From Chloroflexota bacterium (lineage in GTDB: Bacteria; Chloroflexota; Limnocylindria; P2-11E), in NCBI GenBank assembly GCA_028876375.1, contig JAGWSB010000005.1, forward strand, positions 1 to 52,669: a stretch of DNA of 52,669 nucleotides, written 5' to 3'. The translations under genes were made by a program, and so were the position numbers. The notes under the pieces were generated by a model, which ran no database searches, was not told the DNA's origin, and saw only the letters and a list, made by a program, of their open reading frames with translations. This document shows positions 7,621 through 17,629 of the stretch, one piece after another. Every line of letters begins with the position of its first letter. The stretch's first letter is position 1.

Positions 7621-9354
7621 TTACTTCTTGATCCACCACTGGTTGATGTTGTACGTCTGAGAGAACGCGCCCGGGTCGAAGTTCTGCAAGCCCTTGGGTG
7701 TGACGTAGAGGCTGTTCGGAACGAAGCCGAAGTTGTAAGGCTGGTCGTCGTTCAGGATCTTGCTGAAGGTCTCGTACTGCTTCTTCCGCGCGGCGATGGA
7801 GCAGTCGCCGTTGGACGGGTTTCGCCCCTCGTCGATCGCCTTGTCGACGTCGGCGTTCTTGTATCCGCCGAAGTCGAATCCGGTGGTCTTCTTGGCCGGG
7901 TCGGGGATCTGTGTCGAGTCCCAGATGGCGTACGGGTCGACGGAGGTCCCCAGGGACCAGCCGATGATCCAGGCGTCCATGCTCGGGTCGCCCGCGGAGA
8001 GCTTGTCGACCATCGCCTGGAACTGGTCGAGGCTCACCTTCGCGTCGACACCGATCTTCTTGTATTGCTCCGACGCGACCTGAGCCAGGGTCTCACGCGT
8101 CTTGTTCCCCTGGTTGGTGTGGATGGTGAAGCTGATCGGCTTCCCGTCCTTTTCGTAGATGCCGTTCGCGTTCTTCTTGTACCCCGCCTGCTGAAGGAGG
8201 CTCTCGGCCTTCTGCGTGTCGTAGGGGTACTGGTTCAAGGTGCTCGGGTCGGGGTACGCCCACTGCACGGGCACGAAGTGGGTGACGTGCGCCTGGCCCT
8301 CGCCGAAGAGGACCGCCTGGATGACGTCCTTCATGTTCAGGCCGTACGCGAGCGCCTGGCGGACGCGCTTGTCGCCGAGCGCCGGGACGGTCGTCGAATC
8401 CGTCTTCCAGCCGATGTACGTGTATCCGAGCTGCGGGACCTTCGTGACCCGGAGGCCCTCTTGGGCCTGGACGTCGGCGAGGTCCTTCGGCTCGATGGCG
8501 CCGAAGTTGATCTCGCCGGTCTTCAGCTGCGCCGCGAGCACCGTCGAGTCGGCGACGACCTTGAAGACGTACTGGTCGACGTTCGGCGCGCCGTTCCAGT
8601 AGGTGTCGTTCCGGTCGAGGACGACCTGGTCGCCCTGCTTCCACTGGCTGAACTTGAACGGGCCGTCGGCCACCGGCGGCGCGGAGTTCTCCGGCGCCTT
8701 GTCGATCTCGTCCTTCGACGTGTCCGTGGCGTACTTGCCGAAGACCTGCGTCGGCATGACGTAGCTCGATATCTGGAAGATGGCGTCGCACGAGACCTTC
8801 GTGAGGGTGACGGTGAACTTCTTCGGGTCGGCTTTGTCGATCTGGATGCCGGAGATGGTGTTCGCCTTGCCGTCGACGTAGTCCTGCCAGCCCTTGATGT
8901 CCTTGAAGTTGCTCTTGCGGACGGTGAGCTTGCTCTTCGCGACGAGCTTCTTCGCGGTGAGGTAGTCGTCCCCGATCACGGGCTTGCCGTCGCTCCAGTT
9001 CGCCTTGTCGTTGATGGTGAAGGTGTACGTGAGCCCGTCCTTCGACTGATCGAACGTCGCCATGCGCGGCTTGGGCTCACCCGTCTTCGGGTCGGCCTGG
9101 ATGAGCGAGTCGTAGATCTTGCTCGTGACGTAGTCGGAGGACGTGTCGCTGACGAGGATGGGGTCCATCGTCTTGATGTCGGAGAAGCTGCCCTCGATGA
9201 TCCGGCCGCCCTTCTGGACCGGCCCCGCGGCCGAGGCGCTCGCGGCCGCCGACCCGCTGGCCGGGGGCGTCGTCGAGCTCGGCCCGCAGGCCGTGGCGAG
9301 CAGCGCGATCGCGGTGACGAACGCGAGTGAGCGCCAGAGAGGCCGGTCGTTCAT
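7621..9354 (-). CDS. Peptide ABC transporter substrate-binding lipoprotein (SBP family 5)
   Basis: A 577-residue DppA/OppA-like binding protein, exported and lipid-anchored. The signal peptide ends LLATACGPSS with the lipobox cysteine, followed by a Ser/Ala/Thr-rich linker. SBP_bac_5 features include IIEGSFSDIKTMDPILVSD, the motif around YTFTINDKANWSDGKPVIGDD, VRQALAYGLNMKDVIQAVL and the late tryptophan-rich region WIIGWSLGTSVDPYAIWDS. The frame allows a GTG at 9360, but GGGAGGG sits directly before it and at the correct distance from the ATG at 9354, so I chose 9354. Ligand unknown; peptides are the family default. Confidence 0.92.
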   Translation of the reverse strand: MNDRPLWRSLAFVTAIALLATACGPSSTTPPASGSAAASASAAGPVQKGGRIIEGSFSDIKTMDPILVSDTSSDYVTSKIYDSLIQADPKTGEPKPRMATFDQSKDGLTYTFTINDKANWSDGKPVIGDDYLTAKKLVAKSKLTVRKSNFKDIKGWQDYVDGKANTISGIQIDKADPKKFTVTLTKVSCDAIFQISSYVMPTQVFGKYATDTSKDEIDKAPENSAPPVADGPFKFSQWKQGDQVVLDRNDTYWNGAPNVDQYVFKVVADSTVLAAQLKTGEINFGAIEPKDLADVQAQEGLRVTKVPQLGYTYIGWKTDSTTVPALGDKRVRQALAYGLNMKDVIQAVLFGEGQAHVTHFVPVQWAYPDPSTLNQYPYDTQKAESLLQQAGYKKNANGIYEKDGKPISFTIHTNQGNKTRETLAQVASEQYKKIGVDAKVSLDQFQAMVDKLSAGDPSMDAWIIGWSLGTSVDPYAIWDSTQIPDPAKKTTGFDFGGYKNADVDKAIDEGRNPSNGDCSIAARKKQYETFSKILNDDQPYNFGFVPNSLYVTPKGLQNFDPGAFSQTYNINQWWIKK

Positions 9355-9414
9355 ATTCACCCTCCCCAGATACGCTTTGGCTGCGCTTTCGGCTCATAGG
9401 TGGCCCTGAGGCCA

Positions 9415-9448
9415 GGGACCGATCCCGAGACCGGGGACCGATCCCCGG
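9415..9448 (-). terminator. Tandem hairpins downstream of the ATPase pair
   Basis: Immediately after the oppF stop, CCGGGGA (9431-9437) pairs with TCCCCGG (9442-9448) around CCGA. Nineteen bases further on, the same core GGGACCGATCCC recurs (9415-9426; first copy 9434-9445), forming a second small hairpin. Together they would end the opp transcript before the next binding-protein gene. There is no U tract. The exact 12-bp direct repeat could also be a protein-binding site for the gene starting at 9354. Confidence 0.5.
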
Positions 9449-9453
9449 AGTAT

Positions 9454-10475
<1,022 letters not shown>

Positions 10476-10476
<1 letters not shown>

Positions 10477-11594
10477 TAGGGGCCCTCCCGGGGGGTGAGG
10501 TCGGCCGCGCCGAGGCGCGCGGCCTCGGCCGGCACGGCCGCCACTTCCTGCTTGATCTCCTCGAGCACGCGCACGTCGCCGATCTCCGAGCGCCAGTCGA
10601 GGTCGACCAGCCAGCCCCCCGCCTGGGTGCCGTGGCAGCGCGCCTGGTGGTCGGGCTTGGCCCCCGGGACCGACGCGAGCTCGGGCTCGCGCTCGCGGCA
10701 GAGGTCCCTCCGGTACTGGCAGCGCGGCTCGAAGCGGCAGCCGGGGGGCGGGGCGATGAGGTCGGGGGGCAGGCCCTCGATGGGCACCAATCTCTCCTTG
10801 CGCCGCTCGTCCAGGCGCGGGATGGAGCGCAGCAGGCCCCAGGTGTACGGCATCTTGGGGTTGGCGAAGAGCTCGCCGGTGTCGGCCTTCTCGACGATGC
10901 GCCCCGCGTACATGACGTGGATGCGCTGGGTCATCCCGGCCACCACCCCCAGGTCGTGGGTGATGAGGATGAAGGCGGTGCGGAACTCCCGCGCCAGGTT
11001 CTTGAGCAGGTCGAGGATCTGGGCCTGGATGGTGACGTCGAGGGCGGTGGTGGGCTCGTCGGCCAGGATGAGCTTGGGGTTGCAGGAGAGGGCCATGGCG
11101 ATCATCACCCGCTGGCGCATGCCGCCCGAGAACTGGTGCGGGTAGTCGTCGAGGCGCTTCCCGGCCGAGGGGATGCCCACCAGCTCGAGCAGCTCGGTGG
11201 TGCGCTTGCGCGCTTCGGAGCGGTCCATCTTGAGGTGGAGCTCGAGGGCCTCCGAGATCTGGCGGCTGATGGTGAGCACCGGGTTGAGCGAGGTCATGGG
11301 GTCCTGGAAGATCATGGCGATGTTGTTGCCGCGGATGCCGCGCACGTCGTCGTCGTCCATCTGGAGCACGTCGGTGCCGTCGAAGACGATCTGGCCCTCG
11401 GTGATCTTGCCCGGCGGCATGGGGATGAGGCGCATCAGCGAGAGCGCGGTGACGCTCTTGCCGCAGCCCGACTCGCCCACCAGCCCGAGGGTCTCGCCGG
11501 CGTTCAGCTCGAAGCTCACCCCGTCGACGGCGCGCACGACGCCGTCGCGGGTGAAGAAGCTGGTGTGCAGGTCCTTGACCTCGAGCAGCGGCAT
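10476..11594 (-). CDS. oppD: Oligopeptide ABC transporter ATP-binding protein (OppD/DppD family)
   Basis: A 372-residue ATPase paired with oppF. Walker A is [10 protein letters not shown], the Q-loop is [17 protein letters not shown], the signature [14 protein letters not shown], Walker [17 protein letters not shown] and the H-loop [13 protein letters not shown]. The extension contains [14 protein letters not shown] and the cysteine cluster [19 protein letters not shown]. There is an extra tail of about 40 residues after the usual OppD end. ATG at 11594, 16 bases after the permease gene. It shares the ACC/CTG/GTG-rich codon choice of oppF. Confidence 0.94.
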
Positions 11595-11610
11595 TGGCGG
11601 CGTGAGACTA

Positions 11611-12579
11611 CTAGATCTTCATCCGCGGGTCGAGCGCGTCGCGCAGCCCGTCCCCGAGGAAGGTGAAGGAGAGCATGACGATCGCGATGCAGAAGGCCGG
11701 CAGGAGGACCGGCCAGGGCGACGTCGAGAAGACGACGAATCCGTCGTTGATCATGACGCCCCACGTCGGCGTGGGTGGGATGACGCCGATGCCGAGGAAG
11801 CTGAGGGTCGCCTCGGTGAGCATCGCGCTCGGGATGGCGAAGGAGACCGCGACGATCGCCGGGGCGATGGCGTTCGGGAAAAGGTGCCGGACGAGGATGC
11901 GGATGGGGGTCGCGCCGACGCAGCGCGCGGCCTCGACGAACTCCTTCTCCTTGAGCGAGAGGACCTGGCCGCGCAGCAGACGGGCCATACCCACCCAGTT
12001 GACGATGGCGATGCCGACGAACATGAGCGGCAGCCCGCCGCCGAACTTCCCGATGTCGGTCCCGCGCAGCGTCGCCATGATGATGAGAAGGAACAGCAGG
12101 TCCGGGAACGCGTAGACGACGTCGGTGATGCGCATGAGCAGCTGATCGGTCCAGCCCCCGGCGTACCCGGCGACCATCCCGACCGACACGCCGATGAGGA
12201 AGATGAGGGCGACGGGGACGAAGCCGATGATCATGCTCACTCGCGCGGAGTAGATGAGCCGCGTGAGGATGTCGCGGCCGATCTCGTCCGTGCCGAAGAG
12301 ATACCGGGGATCGACGTACTTCGTGCCCGTCCAGAAGGGATCGGCGTTGATCGTCGGGTTCGCCGCGTTGGGGATCGCCGTCGGCGAGTACGGCGCGATG
12401 AAGGGCGCGAAGATGGCCATGAGACCCGCGAGGATGATGACCCCCAAGCCGACCATCGCGGCCTTGTTGCGCACCAAGCGGTACATCGCGTCCTGCCACA
12501 GCGAGCGCTGCTTGCGCACGAGGACGTTGAGCTCCGCGGCGCGCTCCTGTCCGGCGAGAGGACGCGTGATGGTGGCCAC
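11611..12579 (-). CDS. oppC: Oligopeptide ABC transporter permease (OppC family)
   Basis: A 322-residue permease with a cytoplasmic N-terminus ending RKQRSLWQDAMYRLVRNKAA, TM1, the OppC marker YLFGTDEIGRDILTRLIYSARVSM, the EAA loop FVEAARCVGATPIRILVRHLFPN, and the ending LSFLGIGVIPPTPTWGVMIN with LGDGLRDALDPRMKI. Starts at a GTG sharing one base with the upstream permease stop (TAGTG, 12579). A second member of this family lies at 5670-6596; they are clearly paralogous but not near-identical. Confidence 0.94.
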   Translation of the reverse strand: MATITRPLAGQERAAELNVLVRKQRSLWQDAMYRLVRNKAAMVGLGVIILAGLMAIFAPFIAPYSPTAIPNAANPTINADPFWTGTKYVDPRYLFGTDEIGRDILTRLIYSARVSMIIGFVPVALIFLIGVSVGMVAGYAGGWTDQLLMRITDVVYAFPDLLFLLIIMATLRGTDIGKFGGGLPLMFVGIAIVNWVGMARLLRGQVLSLKEKEFVEAARCVGATPIRILVRHLFPNAIAPAIVAVSFAIPSAMLTEATLSFLGIGVIPPTPTWGVMINDGFVVFSTSPWPVLLPAFCIAIVMLSFTFLGDGLRDALDPRMKI

Positions 12580-13529
12580 TACCGTCCCAGCTTGATCCGG
12601 GGGTCGATCCAGCCGTACACGATGTCCACCGTGAGGTTCGCGATCACGATGAGCGTCGCGTACAGCATGTAGACGCCCATGATCAACGGATAGTCGCGGC
12701 GGTTGATGCTCAGCACGAACTCGCGGCCGAGACCCGGCACGTTGAACATCCACTCGATGATGAACGAGCCGGTGATGAGGCCGGCGGTGGCCGGGCCGAT
12801 GATCGTCGCGACGGGGATCATCGCGTTCTTCACGACGTGCCCGACGATGACGACCTGTTCGCGGAGCCCCTTGCTGCGCGCGGTGCGCACGTAGTCCTGG
12901 CGGATCGCCTCGAGCATGCTCGCGCGCGTGATGCGCGTGAGGAAGGCCATGGCGCCGAGCGAGAGGATGACCGTGGGCATCGCCATCCGCTTCAGGTCGC
13001 ACGAGGGCAGCGGGCCGCAGCCGTTCCCCCACCCGATGAACGGGAACCATCGGAGATTCACGCCGAAGAGGAAGATGGCGAAGATCGCAATGACGAAGGC
13101 GGGGATGGTCGTTCCGATGGTCGCGAAAAGAAGGCTCGCGTAGTCGATGCCGGTGTTCTGCTTCAGCGCGCTCACGATCCCCAGCGGCAACGCGATCGCC
13201 AGAGCGATGAAGAGCGCCTGCAGGCCGAGCTGGGCGCTCACCGGGAACTCCGACCCGATGATGTCCGCGACCGTGCGGTCCTTCACGAGGCTCGACCCGA
13301 GGTCGAGATGCACGAGGTTGTTCAGGTAGAGGACGAACTGGTTCTGGATCGGCTGGTCGATGCCGTACAGCCGGTTCAGCCGCTCGATCGTCGCCTCCGG
13401 CAGCGGACGGTTCTGGTTCTTGTCGAACGGCGATCCCGGCGCGCTGTGCGCGAGGACGAAGGTGATGAAGGCCACGAAGAAGAGCGTGGGGATCATGAGA
13501 AGAACGCGGCGGATCACGTAGCTCAGCAC
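12579..13529 (-). CDS. oppB: Oligopeptide ABC transporter permease (OppB family)
   Basis: A 316-residue permease starting VLSYVIRRVLLMIPTLFFVA with LAHSAPGSPFD, then YGIDQPIQNQFVLYL, LDLGSSLVKDRTV, the EAA loop region DYVRTARSKGLREQVVIVGH, and the end IIEWMFNVPGLGREFVLSIN with DIVYGWIDPRIKLGR. A loop carrying two cysteines (NGCGPLPSCDLKR) is unusual and may form a disulphide on the outer face. GTG start at 13529. An AT-rich TTATACACT stretch lies 13-21 bases before it and could be a weak internal promoter after the hairpin at 13589. Confidence 0.93.
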   Translation of the reverse strand: MLSYVIRRVLLMIPTLFFVAFITFVLAHSAPGSPFDKNQNRPLPEATIERLNRLYGIDQPIQNQFVLYLNNLVHLDLGSSLVKDRTVADIIGSEFPVSAQLGLQALFIALAIALPLGIVSALKQNTGIDYASLLFATIGTTIPAFVIAIFAIFLFGVNLRWFPFIGWGNGCGPLPSCDLKRMAMPTVILSLGAMAFLTRITRASMLEAIRQDYVRTARSKGLREQVVIVGHVVKNAMIPVATIIGPATAGLITGSFIIEWMFNVPGLGREFVLSINRRDYPLIMGVYMLYATLIVIANLTVDIVYGWIDPRIKLGR

Positions 13530-13588
13530 TGGATGGATCCGAGTGTATAACGCGCGATCTCGATCACCGGTATGCCATCAGGCATGGA

Positions 13589-13619
13589 AAGAGGGGCCGG
13601 CTGACGGCCGGCCCCTCTT
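13589..13619 (-). terminator. Strong intra-operon hairpin after the oppA-like gene
   Basis: A perfect 13-bp stem, AAGAGGGGCCGGC (13589-13601) with GCCGGCCCCTCTT (13607-13619), around a 5-base loop, just beyond the binding-protein stop. On the minus strand it is followed by a short pyrimidine run (TTTCC). It probably terminates part of the transcription, leaving more binding-protein mRNA than permease mRNA. A smaller ATGCC/GGCAT hairpin follows at 13572-13585. Confidence 0.7.
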
Positions 13620-13645
13620 CCATCACGTCCTTCTCGTAAGCCGCG

Positions 13646-15343
13646 CTACGGCTTCTTCGTGACGTAGGCGTCCGTGAAGTGCGCCTCTTCGAAGCCGAGC
13701 GAGGTGATCGAGTAGTTCTTCACCCACGGCTTCTCGAGGAGCTTGGTCGCGTCGTAGTAGATGAAGGCCGCGGCGGCGTCCTGCGAGAGGAGCCGTGAAG
13801 CCTTCTGGTAGTCCTGGTCGCGCGTCTGCGGGTTGAGCTCCTTGTCGCCGGCGAAGACCAGGTCGTCGAACTGCTTGCTGGTGTAGCCGACGCGCGCGGA
13901 GCTGGCCTTGGACGAGAACACCGTCGTCAGCCAGTCCTGCTGGTCGTAGTAGTCCGAGCACCAGCCGAGGAGGAACATCGTCGGCAGCGTCTCGGGCTTC
14001 TTCACCAGCTGCGTGTACGTGGTCGCGTCGACCGGGTCGAGCGCGACGTTCACGCCGAGGTTGGTCTTCCACTGCTGCTGGAACCACTCAAGGCGCGTCT
14101 TGTTGCGCGCGGAGGACGAGTACGTGACCTTGAGGTTGGCCAGCGCCGCCGTCGCCTCGGGGCTCGCCTTGGCGAGCGCGGCCTTCGCGGCGGTCGGGTC
14201 GAACTTCTGGAAGGTGTCCTCGGCGTCGTAGCCGGGGATGCCCGGCGGGATGAACGAGGTCGCCGGCTTACCGATGCCACCGATGATGTCCTTCACCCAC
14301 TGGTCGCGGTCGAAGGACTTCGCGAACGCCACTCGGACGTTCGGGTCGGTGAACGGAGCCTTCTTGTTGTTGAAGCCGATGTAGAAGGTGCACGAGCCGG
14401 GTCCGTCGACGGTCTGCTTGGTGAGGTCGGCGTCACCCTGGATCGTGCGGAGGTCCTCGGCGGCCACCGGGTAGATGTCGAGCTCGTTGTTGCGGTACGC
14501 AGCGAAGGCGACGGCGCCCTCGTTGATCATGACCTGCGTCCACTTCTTGAGCTTGGCCTTCTGGCCGTCGTGCCCGACGAAGTTGTCGTTGCGCTCGAAG
14601 GTCATCTTCTCGTTGTGCTTCCACTCGGTCAGCTTGAACGGGCCGTTGCCGATGAACGTCGCGGGCTCCGTCCACTTGTCGCCACCCTTGTCGATGGCGG
14701 CCTTCTTGACGGGAACGCCGACCCAGATGGCCGCGATGGAGTTGAAGTACGGGGCCGGCTCGGTGAGCTTGAAGGTGATCGCGTTGTTCGTGGTGACGAT
14801 GTTGTCGAGGAAAGCCTGACGTGCGGCGTCGAGGTCCGCCTTGCTGGCCTTCTTCGTGTCCATCTCGTTCCACTTCTCGCAGCCCTTGACGATGTAACCG
14901 GTGAAGGCGTAGTCACCGGCGGTCGTCGGGTCGCAGAGGCGCTCCCAGCCGTACTTGAAGTCGGCGGGCGTGACCGGCGAGCCATCGCTGAACTTCAGCC
15001 CGTCACGGAGCGTGTACGTGTATTCCGTTCCGTCGGAGCTGACCTTCGGCTGGTCCTTCGCTGCGGCGGGGATCGGCTTGCCGTCCTTGAGGCTCGGGGT
15101 CATCAGCGCCTCAAAGACCTTCATCGTGACGCCGATCTCCTGGACGAACGACTCCTTCTGCGGGTCGATCGTGTCCGGCTCGGCGCCCATGTTGGTCACG
15201 AGCTCGCCATTCGGGTCCGCCTGATCGGCGGGTGCCTGCGAGGCGGTCGTGCCCGCGGGCTGGCTCTGGCAGGCCGTGATCACCAGCGCGATCGACATGA
15301 ACGCGACCAGCAGTGACCACGGGGCCTTAACGCGTGGGGTCAT
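13646..15343 (-). CDS. oppA: Oligopeptide ABC transporter substrate-binding lipoprotein (OppA/SBP family 5)
   Basis: A 565-residue exported lipoprotein. The signal peptide ends IALVITACQSQPAG. OppA-type features are NGELVTNMGAEPDTIDPQKES, YTYTLRDGLKFSDGSPVTPADF with YGWERLCDPTTA, FKLTEPAPYFNSIAAIW, NGPFKLTEWKHNEKMTFERN, VRVAFAKSFDRDQWVKDII and the late MFLLGWCSDYYDQQDW. ATG at 15343 follows a strong AAGGAGGG site. It is the first gene of the opp operon and is followed by the 13-bp hairpin. Confidence 0.94.
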   Translation of the reverse strand: MTPRVKAPWSLLVAFMSIALVITACQSQPAGTTASQAPADQADPNGELVTNMGAEPDTIDPQKESFVQEIGVTMKVFEALMTPSLKDGKPIPAAAKDQPKVSSDGTEYTYTLRDGLKFSDGSPVTPADFKYGWERLCDPTTAGDYAFTGYIVKGCEKWNEMDTKKASKADLDAARQAFLDNIVTTNNAITFKLTEPAPYFNSIAAIWVGVPVKKAAIDKGGDKWTEPATFIGNGPFKLTEWKHNEKMTFERNDNFVGHDGQKAKLKKWTQVMINEGAVAFAAYRNNELDIYPVAAEDLRTIQGDADLTKQTVDGPGSCTFYIGFNNKKAPFTDPNVRVAFAKSFDRDQWVKDIIGGIGKPATSFIPPGIPGYDAEDTFQKFDPTAAKAALAKASPEATAALANLKVTYSSSARNKTRLEWFQQQWKTNLGVNVALDPVDATTYTQLVKKPETLPTMFLLGWCSDYYDQQDWLTTVFSSKASSARVGYTSKQFDDLVFAGDKELNPQTRDQDYQKASRLLSQDAAAAFIYYDATKLLEKPWVKNYSITSLGFEEAHFTDAYVTKKP

Positions 15344-15478
15344 GCGCTCCCTCCTTGTGGCTTCTCGGCGCCGAAGCGCCGCCTTGAGCGGTGTGTGTGT
15401 GGCTGTCCGTCGGCGCCCTCGCGAAGACAGGGTCGCCTTCCCTTTTCCTCCCTCCAGAGCCGCGGACGGACGCGCAGC

Positions 15479-15484
15479 ATTCTA
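15479..15484 (-). promoter_or_regulatory. Candidate -10 of the opp operon
   Basis: TAGAAT on the minus strand, five of six matches to the consensus, in the 230-base gap upstream of oppA, predicting a leader of about 130 bases. No good -35 is seen at 16-18 bases. GTGACA is present but only 11 bases away. The rest of the gap (15344-15573) holds a pyrimidine-rich stretch and a short GT run, and no gene. Confidence 0.35.
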
Positions 15485-15573
15485 CGCAGAGACGCTGTCA
15501 CGACGGGCCGCCGGGTCGCACCGATACGATGGCCGGTTTCCGACCACTACCGCGCGCTCGCTCTCCGGGTTCA

Positions 15574-17133
15574 TCAGGCGATGCGCCACTCTCCGACGTT
15601 CCACGTGATCGGCGCGCCGTGGGACGCGGGACGCACGCCCTGCAGGCGCGCAGGCACGACGTCGACCTTCAGCGCTTGATAGAGGGGCAGCGCCACGGCC
15701 GCGTCCGACCACAGACGCTGGCATTCGAGGTACAAGAGCTTCTTGTCGGCGCGGCCATCGGCATCGCGCGCGGCCTGCGCGAGGACGTCGAACCACGCGC
15801 TCACCTGTCCGCGGTAGCGGTCCGTCGCCACGAGGGGGTCATCCGCCGTCTCGAGGACGATCGCGAGGTCGTAGTCGCCCGCTCCGACGCGACGATCGAC
15901 CTCCGCTGCCGAGAGCTGAGTGACGTCCGCGGCGATCCCGATCGTCGCGAGGTCGACGGCGACGCCGCGCGCAGCCTCTTCGAGCGCGGGAGAGGGCGGC
16001 ACGAGGAGCGACACGATGAGCCGGTCGTCCCCACGCTGCTCGATCCCGAAGTTGCCGGGGCGGAACCCGGCGCCGGCGAGCAGATCTTTCGCCGCCGCGA
16101 CGTCGACACGCGGCGACGCTATGACGTCGGTCGCGGCCCACAGCGGCGCCACGAGATAGCTGTCGGGTACGCGCGCGCGCCCGCCGAAGACGGACCGCGC
16201 GATCCGCGCGCGGTCGACGGTGAGCGAGATCGCGCGCCGCACGGCTGGATCGGCGACCCGACCGCCGAAGCGGAGCATCGCGACGGCCTGCGCCGGCGTG
16301 TACAGCACCTGCTCGTTCTTCCCGCCGAAGGTGCGGTCGAGCGTCGCGTACAGGTCGGCGTCGAATCCGGGATATGGGACCACGTCGACCTCGCCGGAGC
16401 GGAGCGCAGCCAGGAGAGCGGAGCGATCGGAGAACGAACGGACGACGACGCGTTCGATCGGCGGTGGGCCGCCGACGTGGTCGGCGAACGCCTCGAGGAC
16501 GATCGTCCCCGGCGTGCGGTCGACGATGCGGTAGGGGCCGGCGTGGATCGGCCGCGCCGCGTACTGCGCGCGCACGGCCGGGCTCGCGCCGTCGAGCAGA
16601 TGCCGCGGGAGGGCGCGCGGACCCAGCGCGAACTGATCCCAGCGCTCCCCCGCCCGGTAGACGACGCGGAACGTCCGCTCGTCGACGACGTCGACGCGCT
16701 CCATCCGGTCGGCCCGCACGCGCTCGGCGGATCCCGGCGGCGCGTTCCGATCCTGGTCGAACGCGAAGCGCACGTCGTCGGAGGTGATGGGCGCGCCGTC
16801 CTGCCAGCGGAGGCCGCCGCGCAGGCGGAAGGTCGCCACGAGGCGACCGGTCGGAGCGCTCGCGTCCTGCACGACCCGCAGATCGCCGTTCGCGTAGCTC
16901 GGCACCGAGACGACGAGGCGCGGCTCGAGGTCCTCCGTCGGCGTTCGGCGCACGAGCGGCTCGGTGACCATCGCGCCGACGACGGAGCCCACGGGATCGT
17001 CCTCGAGGAGCGAGGCGGGGTCGCCGACGATCCCGACGACGAGCCCATCGCGCGCGGCGGGCGGCGACGGCGGCGGCGCGCACGCGGAAAGGAGGAGCGC
17101 GGCGAGGACGACGCCGACGCCGCGCGCGGTCAC
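15574..17133 (-). CDS. Orphan family-5 substrate-binding lipoprotein in the ECF sigma cluster
   Basis: A 519-residue DppA-like protein. Starting at the GTG at 17133, it has a compact signal peptide VGVVLAALLLSACAPPPSPP with the lipobox cysteine. SBP_bac_5 landmarks: VVGIVGDPASLLEDDPVGSV, FRLRGGLRWQDGAPITSDDV, AGPYRIVDRTPGTIVLEAF, VRRAISLTVDRARIARSVF and LWSDAAVALPLYQALKVDVV. No permease or ATPase gene is attached. It is the last gene of the 25-gene block, 19 bases after a membrane protein and an ECF sigma factor. It may deliver ligand to another importer or act as a sensor. Confidence 0.85.
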   Translation of the reverse strand: MTARGVGVVLAALLLSACAPPPSPPAARDGLVVGIVGDPASLLEDDPVGSVVGAMVTEPLVRRTPTEDLEPRLVVSVPSYANGDLRVVQDASAPTGRLVATFRLRGGLRWQDGAPITSDDVRFAFDQDRNAPPGSAERVRADRMERVDVVDERTFRVVYRAGERWDQFALGPRALPRHLLDGASPAVRAQYAARPIHAGPYRIVDRTPGTIVLEAFADHVGGPPPIERVVVRSFSDRSALLAALRSGEVDVVPYPGFDADLYATLDRTFGGKNEQVLYTPAQAVAMLRFGGRVADPAVRRAISLTVDRARIARSVFGGRARVPDSYLVAPLWAATDVIASPRVDVAAAKDLLAGAGFRPGNFGIEQRGDDRLIVSLLVPPSPALEEAARGVAVDLATIGIAADVTQLSAAEVDRRVGAGDYDLAIVLETADDPLVATDRYRGQVSAWFDVLAQAARDADGRADKKLLYLECQRLWSDAAVALPLYQALKVDVVPARLQGVRPASHGAPITWNVGEWRIA

Positions 17134-17152
17134 GCGCGCGGCCGGTCTCGGC

Positions 17153-17629
17153 TCAGTAAGGCTCGTCGGCCGCCGTCGGGGCCGGCGGATCGAGGCGGCG
17201 GGGCGCGACGGGAGAGATGCGCACGACGGACGGGTCGAGCCAGTCCTGCAGCGGCACATAGCGGTCGAGCCTCAGCCACCGGATGTACGAGGCGTCGTCC
17301 GCGGGCGCGCTGACGTGGGGGACGGCGTAGACGGCGACGTCCTTCGCCTCGTCGACGGTCGTGTCGACGGCGGGGGCGGGCGGCACACCGAACGCGGCGA
17401 TGAAGACCATGACGCTCATCCCGACGGCGACCGAGAGCTCGGACAGCCGCGACACGGCGGAGGTCCAGGGCAGCGCCGCGGGCGAGGCGCCGCGACCCCA
17501 GCGGACGCCGGCGCGCACCCGCAGCGGCGACACCGTCGCGCGGCGGGCACGCAGGGGCGCGAAGGCGTCCCGAAGCGCGGCCTCGAGCTCGAGGTCGTCG
17601 CCGGGCCGGCGCAGCCGAACCGTCCTCAC
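17153..17629 (-). CDS. Single-pass membrane protein, putative anti-sigma partner of the ECF sigma factor
   Basis: A 158-residue protein with a basic cytoplasmic N-terminus (about 60 residues, rich in arginine), one membrane helix at about residues 64-82 (LSVAVGMSVMVFIAAFGV) and a proline-rich outer tail of about 75 residues. The GTG start at 17629 overlaps the sigma-factor stop by four bases (GTGA), the usual arrangement for an anti-sigma factor. It has no cysteine at all, so it cannot carry the HxxxCxxC zinc motif of ZAS anti-sigma factors. I do not recognise a named domain. The function is inferred from topology and coupling only. Confidence 0.6.
   Translation of the reverse strand: MRTVRLRRPGDDLELEAALRDAFAPLRARRATVSPLRVRAGVRWGRGASPAALPWTSAVSRLSELSVAVGMSVMVFIAAFGVPPAPAVDTTVDEAKDVAVYAVPHVSAPADDASYIRWLRLDRYVPLQDWLDPSVVRISPVAPRRLDPPAPTAADEPY

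Noticed and set aside
11173-12672. A 499-codon open frame on the plus strand opposite oppC and oppD
   Set aside because: Its protein is an Asp/Arg/Glu-rich shadow typical of antisense frames in GC-rich DNA; the minus strand has clear transporter motifs throughout.
13541-13550. TTATACACT region as a firm internal promoter for oppB
   Set aside because: No acceptable -35 at 16-18 bases; kept only as a remark in the oppB entry.
15391-17313. A 640-codon plus-strand open frame opposite the orphan binding protein
   Set aside because: Shadow frame; the minus-strand protein has a signal peptide and binding-protein motifs.
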